This document shows, piece by piece, positions 10,231 through 21,692 of a stretch of 64,000 nt of DNA. Within the stretch, counting starts at the first letter, position 1. The number at the start of each line of letters is the position of its first letter. The stretch comes from Ianthella basta (taxonomy: Eukaryota > Porifera > Demospongiae > Verongiida > Ianthellidae): positions 5,749,233 through 5,813,232 of the forward strand of contig OZ025884.1 of NCBI GenBank assembly GCA_964019415.1, read 5' to 3'. Both the position numbers and the translations under genes were made by a program. The notes under the pieces are model-generated. The model did no database searches. It was not told where the DNA came from and saw nothing but the letters and a program-made list of their open reading frames with translations.

Positions 10231-11853
10231 ATGCTGATGTACAACATTGAAAGAGTGTGCCTATTCCTACTCATGGTCAGTACAGTACAGAGTGACTGTG
10301 AGAGAGGAGGGACTTGTGAAGATGCAGACACAATGCTGAGAGACATAGCTGCCGACCCCAAGAGCTACCAACAGCTGCTGCAAGCCTTCTACCCCATCAA
10401 CAAGGCACAGCCTGCCTACATGGTGGTTGCCTACTTTACCAACTTCACTGGCACCTTTCCAGAGGAGTGTGATGGACACACCTACCCGTGGACCACATTC
10501 CCCGACTTCAACACAACACACATTCAGTGGTTCCTGTGGTCCACTCTACCAGCCAACAATCTCGTCAACATTCAAGTCATGACTGAGTTTGGTCTGTCCG
10601 TCTCTGCTCAGAGCTACTATGCACTCTTCAACACTGCTCCTTGGTGGCTGAAGGTGACCACAACCACTGCCTGTGTTGCACTGCCATACGACACAGCTGA
10701 TCAGCATATCTTGAACAAGGTCACTGCCATAGATAAAGTCACAGCAGAGGTGAGATCAAAGGCACAAGGATACTAAACACCACTACAGTGCATACAGCAA
10801 TAGCAATCAAATCACATGCATGTATTCTTGGTAGTACCCTGAATAATTCTGTTATATGTGATGCTATTCAGCCTCTTCCTCCCCCCACAGCTCATGAGTG
10901 TGGTGTCTCCTGAGAGGTACAGGAAGGAGCTCATGGATGTAACCAATCCAGGTGTGCTTGAGATCTGGATGGGCAATGACGAGCAATGCTACAGTTTTAG
11001 GGCTGCTAGGACTGCAATTGCTGACAGACAGGAAAGAATGTTTTATGTAGCTGTGCTCGCACTTGCCATGGTAGCTCCTCCTTTCCTCCTCTACATGACA
11101 TGGAGGAAACAGCTGTCTGTGTTGCAGCAAGTAAAGGACATCAAAGGTGGACCAGCTGTGATGTGGGCATGCATTGCCTGGATGCCTCTTGTCAACTTGT
11201 ACATGGTTGTGAAAGCGGTAATATCAGTTTCACATTTTGGTGTTAGTAAGAAGATACAAAGCGAGAATGCCACTTACGCTAGTATGACAGTGTCATACCT
11301 TACAATCGTATCCCTCATAGCAGCAGTGGTTCAGAGTGGAAAGGCTCTACCTGGGCTGCCAAACTGCAGTGTACTCAAGAGGATCATTGTGAGGAGAGTG
11401 GTGAAATGCCATATATGGTGTCATATTGACTTTTTGGCGGCCATGATAGTAATGACGTCTCCCTTTGCTGTCCTCCTTGTTGGAACAAACCCCTTCCTGT
11501 ATGGCTCAGCACTGCTGGCCATTGTCCTTGCAGCCTCCCTCCCCATCCTCCTCACTGCCACACTGTTCACCATTGGACAGGTGTTCTTGGAGGACCCAGA
11601 CTTCAGACTGACATGGAGAGAGGCAGTGCGGCAGGCAGGTTGGCTACTGCTGGTTGGCACTGGCTGTGTGGGGGTGGCACTCTTCCTGGGCTGCATCTGC
11701 TTCCTGCTCCTCCTCAGCAAGGACGGCAACAAGGTGCAGAGTGTCTCTGGAGTAGCCTCCTTCCTCATGAGACATGTTGTCCTCACTTCACTGCCACTGC
11801 TAATGAACTCACTCTTTAGATTCATCAAGAACACCTGCTTTAAGTCACCATAA
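10231..11853 (+). CDS. Seven-pass membrane protein with signal peptide, copy C
   Basis: Exons 10231-10749 and 10891-11853 join in phase 0 (TAE then LMSVVSPERY) across a 141 bp GT-AG intron, giving 493 residues. Residues 1-23 are a leader. The ectodomain carries CERGGTC, an NFTG glycan site, CDGHTYPW, a PWWLKVTT block and a later CYS motif. Seven hydrophobic segments follow, the last near residues 465-485, and then a short basic tail (RFIKNTCFKSP). The tail differs from the RFIRNIRI tail of copies B and D and is shared with copy F and its 3' flank. If the intron is retained, the frame adds eight residues and stops, which would give a secreted ectodomain. Intact; function unknown. Confidence 0.85.
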
Positions 11854-13939
11854 CAGTTATTACTGTCTTAACTAATATACCCACACAGGGTAGTTAGTTG
11901 CTTGCCCTTTGAGTAATTAAATTTGCAGTTTGTGTGTCAATTATTGCCTGATGCATTCAAGGTGTTCAAATTATGCTGAAGATGTTTCTTGGACACAATG
12001 AACTGCATATCTGCACACCATTCCACACTGCAGTGCAGACAGGACATGTTATATAGTTGAGTCCACATGAAAGGCTATACATATGTCAGTATTTGAACAT
12101 GCATGGTGATAGGGAAGTGAAGGCATCTCATAAAATGATTTCAGAATGATGTGATTGTGCCGAAGATCGCATATAAATTATGCATGCAACACTTTCTATG
12201 AGAAACATCAACAGTTAGCTAAGTACTTGATAGCTAGGCCATGGATACATACAATAAGAGTATAATTTTAGAATTGTGCAATGGCCAGGAGGGATGTATA
12301 GAAGATAGACAGTGCTGCCCACACACATGGTGCTCATTAGTATGAGTGCTTAGCAATATTGCATACTATAAGCAGGCTATTGATCCTCTATGCAGTATGA
12401 ACCATGGAGTGATATATACTCCACTTCATACAGCTCAGTGATGAGGTAGTTTTTATACAGACGCAGACAGGTGCTGTCAGCATTTCTTCTAGGCTAAGCC
12501 AACTGCTACTACTTTTCACCCAAAATGTATTTACTGTATAGAGAGGCTATAGAGCATGCATGTGGTGCATATTTGTCTCCATATGCAATGCATGGTGGAG
12601 TATACATTGTGTATGTGTTAATATTAGTATGAGTATAACTGTATGTAATTACATGACATTGTGCTGCATGCAGAGCCCAGTCATGTGACAAGAAGCATAT
12701 CTTTGAGTTAGTCCTGTGCATCCAGACCACCATTCTCACTTACCTTCTTCAGCTATGTGGAGTCTACAAAATGGTGGTCTCGTTATGCGAGACTCTTTGA
12801 GTTATGTGAGCATATAGCTAAAGAGCAGTTGAGAGTCAATGCAATGTGCAAGTATCATTCGGTGAAGTATATGTACACTAATCAATGTACAGTAAGTCTT
12901 AGAGATAACAACACGTTTGTATCCATGATGTCATTGCTGCATAGACTCATAGCTATACTGATGAACCATTGGTATCAATTCCTTGAGCAATTGAAGCACA
13001 ACTGTTGTTACAACTCAGTTAATGGAAGGCATTTTGAACCAATGGTTTTTGTCAATTGACTGCTTACAAGGCACACTGTAGTGAACACATGCATGCCTTG
13101 TGTGGTTGTGCTGAGTTTATATTATTTCCTGTACCACATTCATTACTACCACTTCTTACACACTGTATCATTCACTTCCTTTTCTGTATCATGTGCCTTA
13201 TCCACACAATACCCTTTATTCCATTGTTCTGTTGTTGTTCACATGTAGGTTGGAGGTATGCGCATAACGTATATACTCGATCACGTGTATGGTTGTAATA
13301 ATGGTTCTACTCCTATGATCAGTACATACATGTGAAGTACCTTACTGTCATAATACCAGTGAAGATTGTTATTATATCAATACCTATATAGCCAACATGG
13401 CATCTCTAGAACTGAGGGCAATGTGTAATGTAGAAATGCAGTAAGGGCACAGGATGGTTGTACTGATGTAGACTCACTTGGAAGTACACAGAGGCTAGCA
13501 AACATTTTATGTGCGAAGAGAATAGACTTTTGCTCATGCTCCTGTTCTCTGCTATTCCAGAGCTACATAGCTACGTATGTACCCTTCTAGGGTGGCCTGC
13601 CTTTCTGCATGGGGAATGGGATTCCAAAATAGGAGCTGCAACACTTGTCTATTTGCAGAGAGTATTTACAAAAGAGAAGAACAGTTACTCATGACTATAC
13701 TTGTACTCAATCTGTGTCATAACTTTCTAATGAATCTCCAGCATATCTTCAAGGCCTGGAGTTTCTTGTTTATATCCTCACCATTCTCCACAGGGTCACA
13801 GCTGCCATTCCATGCGTGACTCAGATTTATCAACAGGTAGAGAATAGCTCTAAAGCTTGTGCATATGGCAACAAATATACATTCGGTAACATCCCCCAGT
13901 ACCTTCTGGCTATTAGATAACATTTGTGCCATGGGCATG
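11854..13939. other. 3' flank of copy C, no gene
   Basis: The first 500 bases match the flank of copy A (from 2852) without the foldback insert. The later part matches 3600-4860 and 16740-17200. A hairpin of the CCAGACCACCATT type lies at 12722-12780. No supported coding region was seen; open frames of 60-100 codons here are broken in the duplicated regions. Confidence 0.55.
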
Positions 13940-14275
13940 CAAGTTGCAGCTGTAGGTAATGATCAGCTTCCCTAGCTCATTGGGGCAGTGTGCATGCTGT
14001 CAGTAGCACTGCTAATGTACATGTCAATTAAGATGTGCTCACATGACAGTCATGACTACTATGTACTAGGTTGACTGCATGTGTGCATGAATAATTACGT
14101 AACTGCTTGCAGCTGCTATTTGTACCTAAGCCATGGGTGAGGGGGTGTGACTGAGTGAGTATTGCACATTGAAAATTGCCTGAACTGCAATGGGAATATA
14201 CCTCAAGAGCTATTACTGTAAATACCAGTGGTCACCAATACATCATAAGAGTGTGTTGTTCTCACTCAAGATATA
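13940..14275 (+). promoter_or_regulatory. D-type upstream module
   Basis: About 335 bp immediately before copy D. It recurs before the orphan leader exons at 5171 and 17543 and, inverted, at 943-1250. Four retained copies, all ending at a leader ATG, mark it as the mobile 5' unit of the D class. It has no TATA-like box at the usual distance. It contains repeated GCAGCTGC and TGACTGAGTGAGTA motifs of unknown meaning. Confidence 0.5.
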
Positions 14276-15881
14276 ATGGCCTGCAGGTATAATGTTACAG
14301 TTCCTTACCTTCTCCTGCTCTTCATCAGTTCAGTACAGAGTCACTGCAAGGTAGGAGGGACTTGCGATGATGCAGACACGATGCTGAGAGACATAGCTGC
14401 TGACCCCAAGAGCTACCAACAGCTGCTGCAAGCCTTCTACCCCATCAACAAGGCACAGCCTGCCTACATGGTGGTTGCCTACTTCATCAACTTCACTGGC
14501 ACCTTTCCAAAGGAGTGTGATGGACACACCTACCCATGGACTACATTCCCCAACTTCACCTCAACACACATCCAGTGGTACCTGTGGTCCACTCTACCAG
14601 CCAACAATCTGGTCAGCATTCAGCTCATGACTGACTTTGGTCTATCTGTTCCTGCTCAGAGCTACTATGCACTCTTCAACACTGCTCCTTGGTGGCTGAA
14701 GGTGACCACCTCTATCGCCTGTGTTGCACTGCCATACAACACAGCTGAGCATGTCAAGAACAGGGTCACAGTAGAGGTGAGGGCACATACTGTAGACGCA
14801 GTACTTGTGTGTGATGTTGGAATGTCTTCCACAATCAGTATATACTTTGGTGCTGATGCTGAATACAACAGAATCATTATTCTTCGAATCATTTGCTTGT
14901 CTCTTCCACCTTTACCAGCTCATGAGTGTGGTGTCTCCTGAGAGGTATTGGAAGGAGTTCATGGATGTTAACAATCCAGGTGTAATAGAGTACCTTATGG
15001 GCAATGACCAAGTTTGCTACAGCAATAAGGTGCCTAGCCCCATACCATTTGGCATTGGACAGATGTTTTACTTGAGTGTGTTCACCACACTGGGCATAGG
15101 AATTCCTCCCATTCTCCTCTACATCACATGGAGGAAACAGCTGTCTGTGTTGCAGCAAGTAAAAGACACCAAAGGTGGACCAGCTGTGATGTGGGCATGC
15201 ATTGCTTGGATGCCTCTTGCCAACTTGTACATGGCACTGCAATTCATAATATCAATTTCACATTCTGCTTCTCCTGGCCCTCCTTCTCGATTTCAAAGGG
15301 ATGATGATGTATTCATTGCTATAGTAGTAGTTTACTGGACAGTTGCTTCAAGCATAGCAGCAGTGATTCAGGGCAGAAAAAGTTTATCTTTGCTCCCAAA
15401 TGCCAATGTGTTCAGGAGTGCCATTACAAGACGAGGAGTAAAATTCCATGTGTGGTTTCATTTCAATGCATTTGTGTTCATGATGATAACAAAGTCCCCA
15501 TTTGCTGTACTACTTGTTGGAACAAACCCCTTCCTGTATGGCTCTGCACTGCTGGCCATTGTCCTTGCAACCTCCATCCCCATCCTCCTCACTGCCACAC
15601 TGTTCACCATTGGACAGGTGTTCTTGGAGGATCCAGACTTCAGACTGACATGGAGAGAGGCAGTGCGGCAGGCAGGTTGGCTACTGCTGGTTGGCACTGG
15701 CTGTGTGGGGGTGGCACTCTTCCTGGGCTGCATCTGCTTCCTGCTCCTCCTCAGCAAGGACGGCAACAAAGTGCAGAGTGTCTCTGGAGTAGCCTCCTTC
15801 CTCATGAGACATGTTGTCCTCACTTCACTGCCACTGTTAATGAACTCCCTCATAAGATACATCAGGAACATTAGGATTTAA
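14276..15881 (+). CDS. Seven-pass membrane protein with signal peptide, copy D
   Basis: Exons 14276-14776 and 14919-15881, phase 0, 142 bp intron, 487 residues. The leader (MACRYNVTVPYLLLLFISSV) is of a different class from copies B and C. The ectodomain keeps HCKVGGTC, AYFINFTG, CDGHTYPW and PWWLKVTT. Exon 2 begins LMSVVSPERYWKEFMDVNNP, the D/E/F class. It has a longer loop after the second hydrophobic segment (SASPGPPSRFQRDDDV) where B and C carry unrelated sequence. The last three membrane segments are almost identical to B and C, which suggests gene conversion of the 3' half. No stop or shift seen; function unknown. Confidence 0.85.
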
Positions 15882-15892
15882 ACCTAATTGTG

Positions 15893-16520
15893 TATTCACT
15901 ATCTGGTTGCCAGCAGCTGCATGCAGTCTATATCGCATTCCATCATTCTAAATAGCCCACATGCACACAGAAAGCATGGGAGAGTAGGCATGGATATTTG
16001 CTAAATTCATGACAGCCACATGCATGCCAATTAATTGTACATAATTGAGACGCTGGGCAACAGTAGAAAATGGCCACCAAAGGCATCGAAAATGAACAGT
16101 TTCAATTGTAACCACGGTGCTTAAGTTAAATAGCATGCATCACCGCTAAATATGGCCATTACAGGTATGTCGTGCTTAGTAACCTAAGATCACACTTAAG
16201 TGTGTTGTTTAGTTCACAAATTATAGTGGAAACTGTGCAATTGAGTCATAAGTTCAGTATGACACAGCATACACAATATACACCAAATAAAACCAAACTG
16301 TGCCATAATGTCAGAGCTCCCATACAGAATTATATGCATGCAGGATGAATGCGCACGCAGAAAGGCAGCATCAGAAATACATACAGTATAACTACCATGT
16401 TCATGATCATGCATGATCTATATTGTACATGGCTTGCTCTCTTCACACAACACAGTCACACACAGAGAGAATGCAGTGTCTCACAGAACACATACAGTGG
16501 CAGGGGTTTTGACAGTGTAC
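15893..16520. repeat. Downstream repeat unit, first of three
   Basis: Non-coding flank that recurs after copy E (20275-20880) and after copy F (about 25190-25740) at high identity. Recognisable blocks are ATGGCCACCAAAGGCATCGA and the ACCGCTAAATATGGCCATTA block. The three copies show that D, E and F arose by tandem duplication of a unit longer than the gene. Confidence 0.8.
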
Positions 16521-16650
16521 TGTGCCACTGCACATTGAAAACCACCCGTGTCATAATGAGGTGACATGTGTTTGGGTTATAGCCATTATAAAAAGTAAGG
16601 TGAATCCTACCCCAAATTACAACCAGTAGCAAAGTTGTCCCATTTAAGAT

Positions 16651-16725
16651 GCTGGGCTATAACTTTAGAACTCTGTGTCTATTCCAACTCCTGATCAGTT
16701 CAGTACAGAGTGACTGTAAGAGTCT
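16651..16725 (+). pseudogene. Orphan E-type leader exon
   Basis: An ATG at 16651 opens a leader matching copy E (MLGYN-RTLCLF). It runs past VQSDC and then leaves the family within a few codons. The 130 bp before it is the uninterrupted version of the copy E promoter, so it serves as the empty-site reference for the insert at 17712-18594. Confidence 0.75.
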
Positions 16726-17200
16726 ATATGAAATGGTGGTCTAGTTGACAGTCAATGTAAGGTGAAAGTATCATTCTGTAAAGTGCATACACTAATTACT
16801 GTAAGTCTTAGAGATGACAACATACACTAGCTACGTATGTACCCTTCTAGGGTGGTCTGCCTTTCTGCATGGGGAATTGGGATTTCAAAACAGGAGCTGC
16901 AACACTTGTCTATTTGCAGAGAGTATTTACAAAAGAGAAGAACAGTTACTCATGACTATACTTGTACTCAATCTGTTTCATAATTTCTAATGAATCTCCA
17001 GCATATCTTCAAGGCCTGGAGTTTCTTGTTTACATCCTTACCATTCTCCACAGGGTCTCAGCTGCCAATCCATTCATGGCTCAGATTTATCAACCTGTAG
17101 AAAATTACGTATATACCTTGTGCTTATGGCAAGAAATGCACTTTCTTAAACCTCCCACATACCATAAGTTTCTGACTATTACATAACATTCGTGCCATGG

Positions 17201-17614
17201 GCATGCAAGTTGCAGCTGTAGGTAATGATCAGCTTCCCTAGCTCATTGGGGCAGTGTGCATGCTGTCAGTAGCACTGCTAATGTACATGTCAGTTAAGAT
17301 GTGCTCACATGACAGTCATGACTACTATGTACTAGGTTGACTGCATGTGTGCATGAATAATCAACGGCTCGCAGCTGCTATTTGTATCTAAGCCATGGGT
17401 GAGGGTGTGTGACTGAGTGAGTACTGCACATTGAAAATTGCCTGAACTGCAATGGGATTATACTTCAAGAGCTATTACCATAAATAGCAGTGGTACAAAT
17501 CACCAATACAACATATGAGTAATGTTGTTCACTCAAGATATAATGGCCTGCAGGTATAATGTTACAGTTCCCTACCGTCTTCTGCTCTTCATCAGTTCAG
17601 TACAGAGTCACTAG
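17201..17614 (+). pseudogene. Orphan D-type upstream module plus leader
   Basis: The D-type upstream module leads to an ATG at 17543 and a leader (MACRYNVTVPYRLLLFISSV). A TAG falls at 17612-17614, at the same position as in the orphan at 5171. No ectodomain follows. It stands directly before the broken copy E promoter. Confidence 0.75.
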
Positions 17615-17711
17615 CATTAACTACTAGTATTAACAACAGTTTGAGCCACTGCACATTGAAAACCACCCGCGTCATAATGGGGTGACATGTGTTTGGATTA
17701 TAGCCATTATA

Positions 17712-18430
17712 GAGTGACTTGCGTGGGCGGATCAAAGGAATTTTGAGTACTTTATATTGCGTAATCTTGCAGAGTGCTTTATGGCCGTTCTTTATGGAAG
17801 TTAAAGAACGCTACGTGAGCCATAAAGAACTCTAGCGAGAAACGCAAGCACTCAAACTTCCTCCTTACGCTTTTAAGGGTGGAGTCTGTCCAGTGTGGTC
17901 TGACTGAGACCGCGAATTACAAAAGTTACTTTTCATTTCTGCAGAAGTGTGACCTCGCCGCTCCATAAGTTAAAGCCTAGCCTGCCACCCATCCTTTGCT
18001 TCTGAAAGGCGGCAACAAGTGCTTTAATGGCAGAGAAAGAGTGCTTCGCTAGTCCTTTTTGCGGTTCTTGAACTGGCAGTCCGAGGGGGCATCTGCGCAC
18101 TAGCTAGCTAGCTAGCTAGCCAAACGGATAGTAACAACGGCAGGAAGTAGTGATTCTTCTGCGATGCTAAAAAGAACATAGCGCAACTCAGACTTGTTCC
18201 ATTAAGGTGCATTGAGAGTCTTCTTGCCAGTGAAGGACCGTTTTCGTCTGTTACTGCTACAACTACTCGCTTCACTCTACCTTCCTTCTGACCAGAATGC
18301 GAGGTAAGTTTGAATGGAGTCAACCAATCGGATTACAGAAGACGCAATGGAATCGGCCAAATATGGCTTGCAGATGACGCAATCGGAAAATGGAAGACTG
18401 AAGCCGACCGTCCGCCCGCGCAAGTCACTC
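17712..18430. mobile_element. 719 bp TIR element in the copy E promoter
   Basis: Terminal inverted repeats read GAGTGACTTGCG(T/C)GGGCGGA at both ends (left 17712, right ending 18430), flanked by TATA on each side (17708-17711 and 18431-18434). The paralogous promoter at about 16585 lacks the insert. Internal small palindromes surround repeated GTGCTTTATGG motifs. No transposase was seen, so it is non-autonomous. Confidence 0.8.
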
Positions 18431-18438
18431 TATATCAT

Positions 18439-18594
18439 TTAAAGTGGGCTAGGAGTGCTTTACGCGATCTATGGCACTCGGTGTGGGGGTCTCGTTGCGT
18501 GATAAAGCACTCGGCTTCGCCTCGTGCTTTATCAGCAACTCGACCCCCACACCTCGAGCCATAAATCGCGTAAAGCACTCCTAGCCCACTTTAA
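18439..18594. mobile_element. Near-perfect 72 bp-arm hairpin
   Basis: Arms 18439-18510 and 18524-18594 are inverted copies with few mismatches around a 13 base loop, beginning and ending TTAAAGTGGG / CCCACTTTAA. It lies just outside the 719 bp element and is also absent from the empty site. It would fold strongly in single-stranded DNA or RNA. Either a second foldback insert or the end of a composite element. Confidence 0.8.
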
Positions 18595-18660
18595 GTAACA
18601 TATAAAGTAAGGTGAATCCTACCCCAAATCACAGCCAGTACCAAAGTTGTCCCATTTAAG

Positions 18661-20273
18661 ATGCTGGGCTATAACATTAGAACTCTGTGTCTATTCCTAC
18701 TCCTGATCAGTTCAGTACAGAGTGACTGTGAGAGAGGAGGGACCTGTGATGATGCAGACACGATACTGAGAGATATAGCTGCTGACCCCAAGAGCTACCA
18801 ACAGCTGCTGCAAGCCTTCTACCCCATCAACAAGGCACAGCCTGCCTACATGGTGGTTGCATATTTTACCAACTTCACTGGCACCTTTCCAGAGGAATGT
18901 GATGGACGCACCTACCCATGGACCACATTCCCCAACTTCAACACAACACACATTCAGTGGTACCTGTGGTCCACTCTACCAGCCAACAATCTGGTCAACA
19001 TTTAGCTCATGACTGAGTTTGGTCTATCTGTCCCTGCTCAGAGCTACTATGCACTCTTCAACACTGCTCCATGGTGGCTGAAGGTGACCACACCCACTGC
19101 CTGTGTTGCCCTTCCATACAACACAGGTGATCAGCATCCCTTGAACAGGGTCACAGTAGAGGTGAGGGCACACACTGTAGACGTAGTACTTGTTTGTGAT
19201 GTTGGAATGTCTTCCACAATCAGTATGTATTAGTTCTTTGGTGCTGATGCTACAGTAAATACAACAGAATCATTATACTTCATTTGTTTGTCTCTTCCAC
19301 CTTTCCCAGCTCATGAGTGTGATGTCTCCTGAGAGGTATTGGAAAGAGTTCATGGATGTTCACAATCCAGGTGCAGTAGAAGTCCATATTGGTGATGACC
19401 AAGTTTGCTACAGCAGTAGGGTGCCTATATAGATCCCTACAATTTGGCATTGGACAGATGTTCTACTGGATTGTGGCCACACTGGGCATAGGAAGTTCTC
19501 CCATTCTCCTCTACATGACATGGAGAAAGCAGCTGTCTGTGTTGCAGCAAGTAAAGGACACCAAAGGTGGACCAGCTGTGATGCGGGCATGCTTTGCCTG
19601 GATGCCTCTTGCCAACTTGTACATGGGAGTGAAATTCATAGTATCAATTTCACATTCTGCTTCTCCTTCTCAATATCAAAGGGATGATGATGTATTCATT
19701 GCTATAGGAGTAGTTTACTTGACAGTTGCTTCAAGCATAGCAGCAGTGATTCAGGGCAGAAAAAGTTTACCTTTGCTCCCAAATGCCAATGTGCTCAGGA
19801 GTGCCATTACAAGACGAGGAGTAAAATTCCATGTGTGGTTTCATTTCAATGCATTTGTGCTCTTGATGACAGCGAAGGCCCCATTTGCTGTACTCCTTGT
19901 GGGAACAAACCCTTTCCTGTATGGCTCTGCACTGCTGGCCATTGTCTTTGCAGCCTCCCTCCTCCTCCTCCTCCTCACTGCCACACTGTTCACCATTGGA
20001 CAGGTGTTCTTGGAGGACCCAGACTTCAGGCTGACATGGAGAGAGGCAGTGCGGCAGGCAGGTTGGCTACTGCTGGTTGGCACTGGCTGTGTGGCGGTGG
20101 CACTCTTCCTGGGCTGCATCTGCTTCCTGCTCCTCCTCAGCAAGGACGGCAACAAGGTGCAGAGTGTCTCTGGAGTAGCCTCCTTCCTCATGAGACATGT
20201 TGTCCTCACTGCACTGCCACTGCTAATGAACTCACTCATAAGATTCATTAGGAACATAAAGATTTATACTTAA
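18661..20273 (+). pseudogene. Dead copy E of the seven-pass family
   Basis: Exon 1 would be 18661-19161 and exon 2 19310-20273. A CAG-to-TAG change at 19003-19005 stops the ectodomain after residue 114. In exon 2 a TAG near 19429 and a net one-base gain (16 bases where copy F has 12) shift the frame between the CYS motif and the first membrane segment. From 19440 onward the sequence is fully open to the end with all seven hydrophobic segments. The promoter is split by two inserts (17712-18594). The lesions are few, so death is recent. The last membrane segments stay near-identical to live copies, so it can still act as a conversion donor. Confidence 0.9.
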
Positions 20274-20274
20274 T

Positions 20275-21578
20275 TGTGTATTCACTATCTGGTTGCCATG
20301 CAACAGCTGCAGTCTATACCGCATTCCGTCATTCTAAATAACCCACGTGTACACAGAAAGCATGGGAGAGTAGGCATAGATATTTGCTAAATTCAAGGCA
20401 GCCACATGCATGCAAAGTAATTGTACATAATTGGGACTCTGGGCAACAGTAGAAAATGGCCACCAAAGGCATCGAAAATGAACAGTTTCAATTGTAACCA
20501 CGGTGCTTAAGTTGAATAGCATCACCGCTAAATATAGCCATTACAGGTATGTCATGCTTACTTATAGTAACCTAAGATCACACTTAAGTGTGCTATTCAG
20601 TTCACAAATTATAGTGGAAACTGTGCAATTGAGTCATATATAGGTTCAGTTATACACCAAATAGAACCATACTGTGCCATATAATGTTGGAGCTCCCATA
20701 CAGAATTGTATGTGTGCAGGTTGAATGCACATGCAGAAAGGCAGCATCAGAAGTATTGACAGTATAACTACCATGTTCATGATCATGCATGATCTGTATT
20801 GTACATGGCCATGCATGGCTGAGGGTGCAGTATGTAGCGATTATACAGGGTACAGCATTAGCCTTGCAATTGGTGCCCTGACAATACACAGTACATAACT
20901 CTGTGACTGTGTGAATGCCCTCACCATGGTACTCTCGTACATATATACGTACAGTGGAACCTGTCTAAGGCAACCACCTGGGTATGTGGCCAGTTCTAAC
21001 TGACCTTTCTAGAGAGGTGGCTGCTCTACAGAGGTAGATTGCTATATGTTTAGCGCACATTGGGGCCAGGGAGGCTGGCTGTTTTAGAGCAAGATCAGGT
21101 TGGCTGCCAAACTTATCATCTTAGACAGGTTTCACTGCACTGTCAGACCCCATATCCTCCATTCACTTTGACCCACTATGTATACGTATTTCATAATGGC
21201 CCATGCACGTTTGGAGGCGAGAGCATTACATTGTGCATATTATTCATATAAATATTATAGTGGAAGTGCATAACATTATCCTGTCAGGTGCACGTGTCAG
21301 GAATTGAAAGGAGCTGGCCACATGAGACTATGTACAGTACACCCTTGCCATGCATTGCCATATGCTTCAAACCTTCACGGATCATGCAACATACAGCAAG
21401 AGCTATTCAATGTAACACAACTATTGTAACCATACCAGGTTCATACGGTACATTTATGTCATGCAAGATTCACTCTACAACACCAACTTCAACTTGATGA
21501 GTGATTCACTGAATCACATACATACAGTATGGTACATTCACATTTACTTTCACATGTCAGTTCAGTCATAAGTTCAGT

Positions 21579-21580
<2 letters not shown>
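20275..21580. repeat. Downstream repeat unit, second of three, extended
   Basis: Matches 15893-16520 in its first 600 bases and 25190-26350 over its full length. The match to the third unit ends at CAGTTCAG(T/C)CATAAG, where this unit passes into a GT tract instead of the last CFAP53 exon. No coding region of its own. Confidence 0.8.
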
Positions 21581-21640
<60 letters not shown>

Positions 21641-21643
21641 TGT
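21580..21643. repeat. (GT)n microsatellite
   Basis: Nearly pure GT dinucleotide run of about 60 bases. It replaces the position where the last exon of the duplicated CFAP53 piece would lie. A (CATA)n tract follows at about 21836-21876. Confidence 0.9.
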
Positions 21644-21692
21644 GCATGTGGTAGGTGTATCTCTGCACGTGACAGTATGTGGTGACATTCAC

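Noticed and set aside
18098..18122. GCTA tandem run as a recombination or regulatory site
   Set aside because: Short tetranucleotide repeat inside the TIR element. Similar GCTAGC runs occur all over the window.
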